Assembly: GCF_035818675.1 (NCBI RefSeq)
Contig: NZ_JAYKZZ010000005.1
Span: 1-64,000 of the forward strand
Origin: Parapedobacter flavus
Lineage (GTDB): Bacteria; Bacteroidota; Bacteroidia; Sphingobacteriales; Sphingobacteriaceae
Direction: 5' to 3'
DNA: 64,000 bases
Shown here: one piece after another, positions 8,325 to 16,155 of the stretch
Numbering within the stretch: the first letter of the stretch is position 1
How the letters are laid out: every line of letters begins with the position of its first letter
Position numbers and translations under genes: made by a program
Notes under the pieces: generated by a model
Databases searched by the model: none
The model's input: the letters and a program-made list of their open reading frames with translations, nothing else
What the model was told of the DNA's origin: nothing

Positions 8325-11300
8325 ATGAGCTATAATAAAATCAACAACATTTTAGGTTGGGCATGCGGGTTAATTGCCACGATTGTCTATGTGATGACGG
8401 TGGAGCAGACCACGAGCTTTTGGGATACCGGTGAGTTTATTGCGTCTGCTTACAAGATGCAGATTGTACACCAGCCCGGTGCGCCGCTGTTTCTGATGCT
8501 GCAGAATGTTTTTTCCAACCTGGCTTTCGGTAATCCCGAACACATTGCCTATTGGATGAATATCGGCTCGGTGGTATCCAGTGGGTTGACCATCGTCTTC
8601 TTATTTTGGACCATCACGGCATTGGCACGCAAAGCGCTATGGAAGCCGGGCACGGAGCTTTCGCAGGCCGGATTGATCCAGATCATGGGCGCGGGTGCGG
8701 TTGGCGCGCTGGCGTATACCTTTACAGATACTTTTTGGTTTTCGGCCGTCGAGTCGGAAGTCTATGCCATGTCTTCCCTTTGTACCGCCGTGGTATTTTG
8801 GGCCATACTGAAATGGGAAGCACACGCCGATGAACCCCGTGCCGACAGGTGGTTGTTGTTTATCGCCTATATTATGGGGCTTTCTATAGGTGTCCACCTG
8901 TTGAACCTGCTGGCCATCCCGGCCATTGCATTGGTGGTTTATTTCAGGCGTACCAAGCAGGTGACCAGCGGTGGTGCCATCAAAGCGTTGCTCATTGGCT
9001 GTTTGGTCGTGGCTGTGGTGCTTTGGGGGGTTATCCAATACTTGATTAAGTTTGCCGCCTATTTCGATTTGTTCTTTGTGAATACGCTTGGAACGGGCTT
9101 TGGTACGGGCGTGGTGGTATTTGCCTTGTTAATCGTGGGCGGCACCGCTTACGGGATATGGTATTCCATCCAGCATGCGAAGCCGATGCTCAACATCATT
9201 CTGCTGTCGTTCGCGTTCATTGCGTTTGGCTACAGTTCGTTCACGATGATCCTCATCCGTGCCAAGGCAGACCCGACACTGAATAACAGTGATCCTGATA
9301 ACGCGTTTTCATTTCTCAGTTACCTTAACCGCGAGCAGTATGGCGATAGTCCGTTGATCAAAGGGCCGTATTTTGACTCCCGGCCTGTAGATATCAGCTA
9401 CGGTAGCAACATTTACCGTAAGGGTGCTGAGAAATACGAGGTGGCGGGTCAGAACTTTGAATACGTATACGACCGGGAAACGGTATTTCCCCGTATCCAT
9501 AGCAGCCGGGAAGCGTCGCACCAACAGTATTATCGCAACTATCTCAACTTAGGCGAGAATGAACAGCCGACCTTTGCCGACAACCTGCGGTTTTTCTTTA
9601 GTTACCAGGTGGGGCATATGTATGGTAGGTACTTTCTATGGAATTTCGTTGGCCGGCAGAACGACCAGCAAGGCCATGGTGACTTCACCACGGGCAATTG
9701 GATAAGTGGCATTAAATTCGTCGACCAGCTGCATGTGGGCGGGCAGAATGCCTTGCCCGATTCGTTGAAGTCAGACCCATCGCACAACCGATTTTACTTC
9801 CTGCCCCTTATATTGGGGCTGATCGGTGCGTTTTGGCACTTCAAGCGCCGCCAGAAGGATGCCGGTGTGGTTGGCCTGTTGTTTTTCTTTACGGGATTAG
9901 CCATTGTGCTGTACCTCAACCAAAATCCGCTGCAACCCCGCGAGCGGGATTACGCCTACGCCGGATCGTTCTACGCATTCACGATATGGATCGGGCTGGG
10001 GGTGATTGGAATCACCGAATGGTTGAAAAAACTGAATGCCAAAACCGCAGCTAGTGTAGCAACGGCTATCGGCTTGCTGGCCGGACCGATAATTTTGGCA
10101 AAGGACGGGTGGGACGACCACGATCGCTCGGAAAAATTTCTCGCCCGGGACATCGCGAAAGACTACCTTGAATCGTGCGCACCGAACGCTATTTTATTTA
10201 CCTATGGCGATAACGATACTTATCCGCTTTGGTATGCGCAAGAAGTGGAGAATATACGGCCGGATGTGCGGGTGGTAAACCTGAGTTTGCTGAGTGCCGA
10301 CTGGTATGTGCGGCAGATGACGAAGAAGGTGAACGAGGCCGAAGGGCTTCCGATCAACATCCCCGAAGAAAAATATGTGAAAGGGGTGCGGGATGTTATT
10401 TATTATCAGGACGCGAACATAGCCGGCTCGGTGGAGCTGAAAGATATCGTTGCGCTCATGCTATCGGATAATCCCAATGATAAACGGCAGATGCAGAGTG
10501 AACAACCGGAGAACTTTTTGCCTACAAAAAACCTTCGGTTAACGATTGATAAGGAAGCCGTGATTCGGAATAACGTGGTGCCCGAGGTATGGCAAGATAG
10601 TATCGCCGATGCGATGCAGTGGACATACAGCCGTAATTACGTATCGCGTGCCGAGTTGGCCATCATGTCTATTTTGGTAAATAATAAGTGGGAGCGGCCG
10701 ATCTACTTCGCCAGTACGGTGCCGAGTGAAAATTTCATGGGGCTGGATAAATACCTCGTTTCCGAAGGGTTTGCACTCCGTTTGATGCCGATAAGCAAGC
10801 AACCCAATACGGCGCAGGGACTGATCAATGCGGATGTCGTGTACGACCATGTGATGAACGACTACGTTTGGGGTAACATTCGGGATGCTTCGTATATCGA
10901 CCCCGAATCGTACCGGATGATTAGTCTGATCTTGAACAGTATCTACGCCGCACCGGCGGAGGCGCTTATTGCCGCCGGCAAAACGGAGCAAGCGAAGAAA
11001 CTGCTCCTTGATGCCCTGGACAATATGCCCGACCGGATTTACCGCATTATGGATGCCTACGGTTATTCGTTCATTGCCGAGAATTTGTATGCGGTGGGAG
11101 AGGTCGATAAAGCAAACGCGTTGATTGAACGTAATGTTAGTTACTTAGCGGGACAACTCCAGTATTACGCGGCGATTGCCGAAACCAAGCCCAACCTCGA
11201 AATGCAAAACATCCAGTATAGCATGTTTACACTGAACAGGTTTTCGGCGGCAGCTACGGAAAATGGGCAGGACGAATTGGCAGCCCGCGTAACCGGTGTT

Positions 11301-11351
11301 TTCAGTCAATATGAGACACGGTTTTTCGGTGGCATGCCGGCCACCCCGTAA
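8325..11351 (+). CDS. DUF2723 multi-pass membrane protein, glycosyltransferase C-like (TMEM260 family)
   Basis: A ~1008-residue inner-membrane protein. The N-terminal half has about ten hydrophobic helices and the DUF2723 signature 'TTSFWDTGEFIASAYKMQIVHQPGAPLFLMLQN'; the Asp-x-Gly-Glu pair lies in the first periplasmic loop, as in GT-C enzymes that use lipid-linked sugar donors. A second helix group near residues 500-600 includes 'NPLQPRERDYAYAGSFYAFTIWIGLG'. The C-terminal third is soluble and helical/TPR-like. The eukaryotic homologue TMEM260 is an O-mannosyltransferase, so a role in protein O-glycosylation or surface glycan assembly is plausible, but the substrate here is unknown. The start MSYNKINN at 8325 is preferred to an in-frame ATG 11 codons upstream. 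Confidence 0.88.
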   Translation: MSYNKINNILGWACGLIATIVYVMTVEQTTSFWDTGEFIASAYKMQIVHQPGAPLFLMLQNVFSNLAFGNPEHIAYWMNIGSVVSSGLTIVFLFWTITALARKALWKPGTELSQAGLIQIMGAGAVGALAYTFTDTFWFSAVESEVYAMSSLCTAVVFWAILKWEAHADEPRADRWLLFIAYIMGLSIGVHLLNLLAIPAIALVVYFRRTKQVTSGGAIKALLIGCLVVAVVLWGVIQYLIKFAAYFDLFFVNTLGTGFGTGVVVFALLIVGGTAYGIWYSIQHAKPMLNIILLSFAFIAFGYSSFTMILIRAKADPTLNNSDPDNAFSFLSYLNREQYGDSPLIKGPYFDSRPVDISYGSNIYRKGAEKYEVAGQNFEYVYDRETVFPRIHSSREASHQQYYRNYLNLGENEQPTFADNLRFFFSYQVGHMYGRYFLWNFVGRQNDQQGHGDFTTGNWISGIKFVDQLHVGGQNALPDSLKSDPSHNRFYFLPLILGLIGAFWHFKRRQKDAGVVGLLFFFTGLAIVLYLNQNPLQPRERDYAYAGSFYAFTIWIGLGVIGITEWLKKLNAKTAASVATAIGLLAGPIILAKDGWDDHDRSEKFLARDIAKDYLESCAPNAILFTYGDNDTYPLWYAQEVENIRPDVRVVNLSLLSADWYVRQMTKKVNEAEGLPINIPEEKYVKGVRDVIYYQDANIAGSVELKDIVALMLSDNPNDKRQMQSEQPENFLPTKNLRLTIDKEAVIRNNVVPEVWQDSIADAMQWTYSRNYVSRAELAIMSILVNNKWERPIYFASTVPSENFMGLDKYLVSEGFALRLMPISKQPNTAQGLINADVVYDHVMNDYVWGNIRDASYIDPESYRMISLILNSIYAAPAEALIAAGKTEQAKKLLLDALDNMPDRIYRIMDAYGYSFIAENLYAVGEVDKANALIERNVSYLAGQLQYYAAIAETKPNLEMQNIQYSMFTLNRFSAAATENGQDELAARVTGVFSQYETRFFGGMPATP

Positions 11352-11405
11352 CGGGAGTGGCCGCGTTTAAATATCACCGTTCGGGGCGAAGTCAAAAAAA
11401 TATAG

Positions 11406-11413
11406 TAGTTTTG
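11406..11413 (+). promoter_or_regulatory. Candidate -7 promoter element of pyrR-pyrB
   Basis: TAGTTTTG fits TAnnTTTG and is followed by CGTCC, a common start-site context in Bacteroidota. No good TTG is present at the -33 spacing, so activity may be weak or assisted. It lies 38 bases before the pyrR start codon. Confidence 0.45.
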
Positions 11414-11451
11414 CGTCCATATTCCGTGTCCAATTTGAAAGTTCAGCTCAG

Positions 11452-12015
11452 ATGAAACGATCCATATTATTGGAAGGCCAAAAATTCCAAATCACCATCC
11501 AGCGGCTGTGCCATCAATTGATCGAAAACCACGTTGACTTTTCCGATTCCGTTATCGTTGGTATCCAGCCACGTGGCACGTACTTGGGACGACGCATTGT
11601 GGAGGAATTGCAGCAGATACCGGGGCTGCCGGAGGTTGCATACGGTGAACTCGATATTACCTTTTTCCGTGACGATTTCCGGCGTAAAGACAGCGGACTG
11701 CTGGTGCCCAGTAGCACCAATATGGATTTCATCATCGAGGGCAAAAAGGTCATCTTGATGGATGATGTGCTGTGGACGGGCCGTACGATACGTGCGGCCA
11801 TGGATGCCTTGCAGGCATTCGGTCGGCCAGAGAAAATTGAGTTGCTGGTATTGGTAGACCGCCGGTTCTCACGGCAGTTGCCCATTGAGCCGGATTATAT
11901 CGGCATCCAGGTAGACTCTATTGATTCCCAGCGGGTGATTGTGAGCTGGAAAGAGGTGGACACGTACGACCGGATAGAATTATTGACAGAAAAGGATAAC
12001 TTAACGTCAAAATGA
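11452..12015 (+). CDS. pyrR: PyrR: bifunctional pyr regulator / uracil phosphoribosyltransferase
   Basis: A 187-residue type I phosphoribosyltransferase. The PRPP-binding loop reads 'VILMDDVLWTGRTIRAAMDAL', diagnostic of PyrR, and 'VIVGIQPRGTYLGRRI' and 'LVLVDRRFSRQLPIEPDYIG' are also typical. In Bacillus PyrR binds pyr mRNA and causes attenuation in response to UMP, and it also converts uracil plus PRPP to UMP. Here it leads a two-gene unit with pyrB 18 bases downstream. No antiterminator hairpin is obvious in the short leader, so the regulatory activity is uncertain and the enzymatic one more secure. Confidence 0.95.
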   Translation: MKRSILLEGQKFQITIQRLCHQLIENHVDFSDSVIVGIQPRGTYLGRRIVEELQQIPGLPEVAYGELDITFFRDDFRRKDSGLLVPSSTNMDFIIEGKKVILMDDVLWTGRTIRAAMDALQAFGRPEKIELLVLVDRRFSRQLPIEPDYIGIQVDSIDSQRVIVSWKEVDTYDRIELLTEKDNLTSK

Positions 12016-12033
12016 GGGCGCTTTAATTAAGAG

Positions 12034-12972
12034 ATGACAGCATTAACCAGGCAACTCAGTACCGATCACCTACTGGGGATTAAGGATCTCCAAACCACCG
12101 ATATCGAGCTTATTTTCGAAACCGCCGACAATTTCAAAGATGTGCTTAACCGGCCGATCAAAAAAGTACCATCGCTGCGGGATATTACGATAGCGAATGT
12201 TTTTTTTGAGAATTCCACACGCACAAGGTTGTCTTTTGAATTGGCCGAGAAGCGGCTGTCTGCAGACATCGTTAATTTCGCCGCTTCATCTTCGTCGGTG
12301 AGCAAAGGCGAAACCCTTATCGACACGGTGAACAATATCCTGGCGATGAAAGTCGATATGATTGTAATGCGCCATCCCTATCCGGGCGCCGGCGTCTTCC
12401 TCAGTAAACACGTGGATGCGCAGCTGGTGAATGCGGGCGATGGTGCCCATGAACATCCGACACAGGCGCTGCTCGATGCCTTTTCGATTCGTGAGCGTTT
12501 GGGGGATGTATCGGGCAAGAAAATCGCCATTATCGGTGACATTCTTCATTCGCGCGTGGCGTTGTCCAATATTCTGTGCTTGCGCAAATTGGGTGCAGAG
12601 GTTATGGTATGTGGCCCTACTACCTTGATACCGAGATATATCGAGTCGTTGGGGGTGAAGGTTGAATATAACCTGCTCAATGCATTGAAATGGTGCGACG
12701 TGGCCAACATGCTCCGCATCCAATTGGAGCGCCAGGATATCGCCTATTTCCCATCGCTGCGGGAATACTCCATGTTATACGGGCTGAATAAACGCTTACT
12801 CGATTCGCTCGATAAGGAGATTACCATTATGCATCCGGGGCCGATTAACCGCGGGGTGGAAATCACCAGCGATGTGGCCGATAGCGGTCATTCCATCATT
12901 TTGGATCAAGTGCAGAATGGTGTGGCCATTCGGATGGCCGTGCTTTACCTCCTCGCCGGTAAGCGCGGATAG
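12034..12972 (+). CDS. pyrB: Aspartate carbamoyltransferase catalytic subunit
   Basis: Joins carbamoyl phosphate and aspartate in the first committed step of pyrimidine synthesis. The 312-residue protein shows the carbamoyl-phosphate motif 'FFENSTRTRLSFELA', the Ser/Lys loop 'SSSSVSKGETLIDT', 'VMRHPYPGA', 'NAGDGAHEHPTQALLDAFSI' and the aspartate-loop end 'IMHPGPINRGVEI'. No pyrI regulatory-subunit gene follows, so the enzyme is expected to be of the type without a dedicated regulatory subunit. It forms a unit with pyrR. Confidence 0.97.
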   Translation: MTALTRQLSTDHLLGIKDLQTTDIELIFETADNFKDVLNRPIKKVPSLRDITIANVFFENSTRTRLSFELAEKRLSADIVNFAASSSSVSKGETLIDTVNNILAMKVDMIVMRHPYPGAGVFLSKHVDAQLVNAGDGAHEHPTQALLDAFSIRERLGDVSGKKIAIIGDILHSRVALSNILCLRKLGAEVMVCGPTTLIPRYIESLGVKVEYNLLNALKWCDVANMLRIQLERQDIAYFPSLREYSMLYGLNKRLLDSLDKEITIMHPGPINRGVEITSDVADSGHSIILDQVQNGVAIRMAVLYLLAGKRG

Positions 12973-13052
12973 GAGGTAAACGGGTGTTATTAACATTTGT
13001 GGACAACTTTTGAGGAGAACTTCTCGGTTTCCCGTTAATTTAGCGGGTCAAA

Positions 13053-13085
13053 TTGGGTAAGGTATATTTTATGGCCCCAACTTTG
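13053..13085 (+). promoter_or_regulatory. Candidate promoter of the TPR-TonB envelope operon
   Basis: TTG (13053-13055), a 22-base spacer and CAACTTTG (13078-13085; one mismatch to TAnnTTTG) precede the first TPR gene by 37 bases. It is the best candidate in the 150-base gap after pyrB. Confidence 0.4.
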
Positions 13086-13122
13086 CGTGGGATTGAGGAA
13101 AACAGTAGCATAATTTGACGGC

Positions 13123-16100
13123 ATGTTTAGACGGATTAATCAGTTAATTATCACATTCAGTTTAGTGGCATCGGTAGCTGTAGCGCAGCAAAGTGCTTGG
13201 CAGGAAATCAACCAGGCTTATAAGACGGGAATGGAGTTGTATGAAAAAGGAAAGTATGCCGCGGCTGCGAAACATTTCGATCAGGTAGATGCTACACGGA
13301 TCACGTCGACATTGCAACAGGATGAGCATGTTGAGTTGACGCTATTGAAGGAAAATGCACGGTTTTACCAGGCGATATGCGCGCTGGAGCTGGGCGAGTC
13401 GGATGCCGAAAGCCATTTTCTGCGCTACATCAAAGATTACCCGGCGAGTGCAAACTCGAAAGCCGCTTATTTTCAGGTGGGGCGGTCGTATTTCGCGAAA
13501 AATGATTATGAGCAGGCGCTTGAATGGTTCACCAAGCTGGATAGCAGGAACCTGGCCGGTCTGGAAAGCAGAGAATTCCGGTATAAGATGGCCTATTCTT
13601 TTTTCATGACCGACGACTATGCTTCGGCGAAACCACTTTTTGAGCAACTGAAAGACGAAGGCGGCACCTACCAGGAGGCATCCATTTACTATTACGCTTA
13701 CCTGTGTTACCTGGATGGCGAATTCAAGACAGCATTGGCCGAGTTTGAGAAACTGAAGGGGTCAAAGACCTACGAAGCCACTTACCCGTATTACATCACG
13801 GCGCTCTATTACCTCGATAACCGGTACGACGATGTGCTGGATTATGCACTGCCGATCTTGGAGCGCACGGAGCAGGCCCATGAAACCGATATGTTCCGTA
13901 TCGTTGCAGCAACGTATTTTGCCAAGAACGACTTTGATAAAGCGTCGGCATACTATGACAAATTCCAGGCGGGCGACCAAGGTAAAACCCAGAACAACCA
14001 GGATAGTTACCAGATTGGTTACATAGCCTACAAGACGGGCGACTATGAACGTGCGATTGCCGAATTGGAAAAAATGGAAGAGCCCGATGCCTACTACCAA
14101 AGTGCGATGATTGCGTTGGGCGACGCATTTTTAAAGACCGGTAACAAACAAAGTGCGCGCAATGCGTTCTTTAAGGCGTCGAAGCTCGACTTCGATCCGG
14201 CACTGAAGGAAGAGGGCCTGTTTAATTATGCCAAGCTTTCATCCGAATTGGAGTTCCATCAAGTGGCGCTTGAAGCAGCGAAGGAATATCTCGACACTTA
14301 TCCGAATACCAGGCGGTTGGAAGAGGCGCAGACCTTGTATGCCGAAACCTTGCTGGGTACCAGCAATTACCGTGCTGCGGTGGATATCCTCGAATCGATC
14401 GATCACCGCGGCCCGGAGGCGGACGCCGCTTACCAGCGGGTCACTTACTACCGCGGATTGGAGTTCTATAATGAGCGTGCATTTGAGAATAGTATTTCCC
14501 TTTTCATGCGGTCTGAGGAGTATCCTATTGACGCCCGCGTTGCGGCGTTGGCAACCTATTGGAAAGCGGAGGCCATGTATGAGGTGCGTAAGTATGGCGA
14601 GGCTGTCCAAGCGTTTTCGCGGTTCCTGCGGTTGCCCGCTGCCCGCGAGACGGACGTGTACAGTTATGCAAACTATGCCTTGGCTTATGCGGCTTTCCGG
14701 AACAACAGTTTCAACACCGCGGCCAATTATTTCGAACGTTTCCTGTCGACAGGTGGAAGCGCTATTGAAACCAACGTACGGAATGATGCCATTGCCCGCT
14801 TGGGTGATTCCTATTTTTCGATGCGCAATTATAGCCGCGCGATGCAATACTATGACCGCCTGATCAATGGCAAAGCACAAAGCCAGGATTATGCGCTTTT
14901 CCAGCGGGGCATCATCCAGGGGCTGCAGGGCAACAATGCTGCAAAACTCAGCACACTGCATGCGGTTGTTGAACAGTTCCCAAATTCGAATTACGCAGAC
15001 GATGTAGCGTTTGAGGTACCATATACCTATTTCACCATGGGTGATTATGAGACGGCGATCAGCGGCTTGCAGGAGATGATTGAACAATATCCGCGCAGTA
15101 GCTATGCCCCGCGTGCGCTCATGACCGTCGGGTTGGTGCAATACAACAACGATAATACCGAAGGGGCCATGGCGACCTTCCGGAAAGTGGTGGAGGAACA
15201 TTCGACCACCGATGAGGCACGGCAAGCATTACGTTCCATCGAAAATATTTACCTGGAGCGCGGTGACGCCTCGGCATACATCAATTATGCCACCAGCACG
15301 AACATTGGCGACCTTTCAAAAGCCGAGCAGGATGACCTTTCTTTCCAGGCCGCCCATACGTTGTTCGCCAGGGGCGAGTACCAGGCGTCGGTAGAGGCCA
15401 TCAATGCCTACTTCGATAAATTCCCGAACCCGTTACGGGAAAAACACGCACGGTATATCCGCGGCGTGAGCTACTATCGAACCGGCCATCCGGAGGATGC
15501 GCTGCACGACCTTAACATTATACTCAACGACTGGACCAGCCAGTATACCGAGAACACGTTACTCACCGTATCCGAGCTATACTTAGGGCTCGAGGAATAC
15601 AACGAAGCCATTGTACACCTGAAGAAATTGGAGCTCACCTCCGAGTACAAAGCGAATTATGGCTATGCGGTGAATAACCTGATGGTATGTTATGAAGAGA
15701 TCGGCGACGATGAACAGGTGCTCAAATATGCCGAGTTGATCAAAGCGTACGACCGGTCATCAGAAGAAGATATCGCGAAAGCACACTTGTATACCGCCCG
15801 TGCACTGTTGCGAAAGGGCGACGTAGCACCAGCGCTGAAGGAACTCAATTTGGCGGCTTTGAAAAGCCAGACGGTTGTGGGAGCCGAGTCCCGCTACCGG
15901 GTGGGGCAATTGCAATATGAAGCGGGCGAATATGATAAAGCCATCGAATCTGCATTTGACGTCATCAATAACCTGGGGTCATATGAGTATTGGGTAGCCA
16001 AAAGCTTTATCCTGCTTGCGGATGCTTATGCCGGTAAAGGAGATGATTTCCAAGCCAAAAGTACGTTGGAGAGTATCATCGAAAACTATGAAGGGGAAGA

Positions 16101-16155
16101 TGATATCCTCCCGTCGGCCAAGGAACGGCTAGATAAGCTCAATGGTGAAGGATAG
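13123..16155 (+). CDS. Large secreted tetratricopeptide-repeat protein
   Basis: A 1010-residue protein with a signal peptide (hydrophobic residues 8-21, cleavage after 'AVAQ') followed by TPR-type helical repeats through almost the whole length, for example 'AAYFQVGRSYFAKNDYEQALEWFTKLD', 'YQIGYIAYKTGDYERAIAELEKM' and 'AHTLFARGEYQASVEAINAYF'. Such repeats form protein-binding solenoids; a periplasmic scaffold role is inferred. It is the first gene of a run (TPR, TPR, barrel, HU-SPOR, ExbB, ExbD, TonB, folC) with gaps of 15-63 bases, so it probably serves the same envelope machine. From about residue 260 to the end it is paralogous to the next gene. No enzymatic motif was seen. Confidence 0.88.
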   Translation: MFRRINQLIITFSLVASVAVAQQSAWQEINQAYKTGMELYEKGKYAAAAKHFDQVDATRITSTLQQDEHVELTLLKENARFYQAICALELGESDAESHFLRYIKDYPASANSKAAYFQVGRSYFAKNDYEQALEWFTKLDSRNLAGLESREFRYKMAYSFFMTDDYASAKPLFEQLKDEGGTYQEASIYYYAYLCYLDGEFKTALAEFEKLKGSKTYEATYPYYITALYYLDNRYDDVLDYALPILERTEQAHETDMFRIVAATYFAKNDFDKASAYYDKFQAGDQGKTQNNQDSYQIGYIAYKTGDYERAIAELEKMEEPDAYYQSAMIALGDAFLKTGNKQSARNAFFKASKLDFDPALKEEGLFNYAKLSSELEFHQVALEAAKEYLDTYPNTRRLEEAQTLYAETLLGTSNYRAAVDILESIDHRGPEADAAYQRVTYYRGLEFYNERAFENSISLFMRSEEYPIDARVAALATYWKAEAMYEVRKYGEAVQAFSRFLRLPAARETDVYSYANYALAYAAFRNNSFNTAANYFERFLSTGGSAIETNVRNDAIARLGDSYFSMRNYSRAMQYYDRLINGKAQSQDYALFQRGIIQGLQGNNAAKLSTLHAVVEQFPNSNYADDVAFEVPYTYFTMGDYETAISGLQEMIEQYPRSSYAPRALMTVGLVQYNNDNTEGAMATFRKVVEEHSTTDEARQALRSIENIYLERGDASAYINYATSTNIGDLSKAEQDDLSFQAAHTLFARGEYQASVEAINAYFDKFPNPLREKHARYIRGVSYYRTGHPEDALHDLNIILNDWTSQYTENTLLTVSELYLGLEEYNEAIVHLKKLELTSEYKANYGYAVNNLMVCYEEIGDDEQVLKYAELIKAYDRSSEEDIAKAHLYTARALLRKGDVAPALKELNLAALKSQTVVGAESRYRVGQLQYEAGEYDKAIESAFDVINNLGSYEYWVAKSFILLADAYAGKGDDFQAKSTLESIIENYEGEDDILPSAKERLDKLNGEG

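Noticed and set aside
11352..11451. PyrR-responsive attenuator in the pyrR leader
   Set aside because: Only about 40 bases separate the candidate promoter from the start codon, and no competing hairpins with a T run are present.
14239..15225. 328-codon open frame antisense to the first TPR gene
   Set aside because: It is a shadow of a gene with strong codon bias. The plus-strand reading has a signal peptide and TPR repeats; the reverse reading has none.
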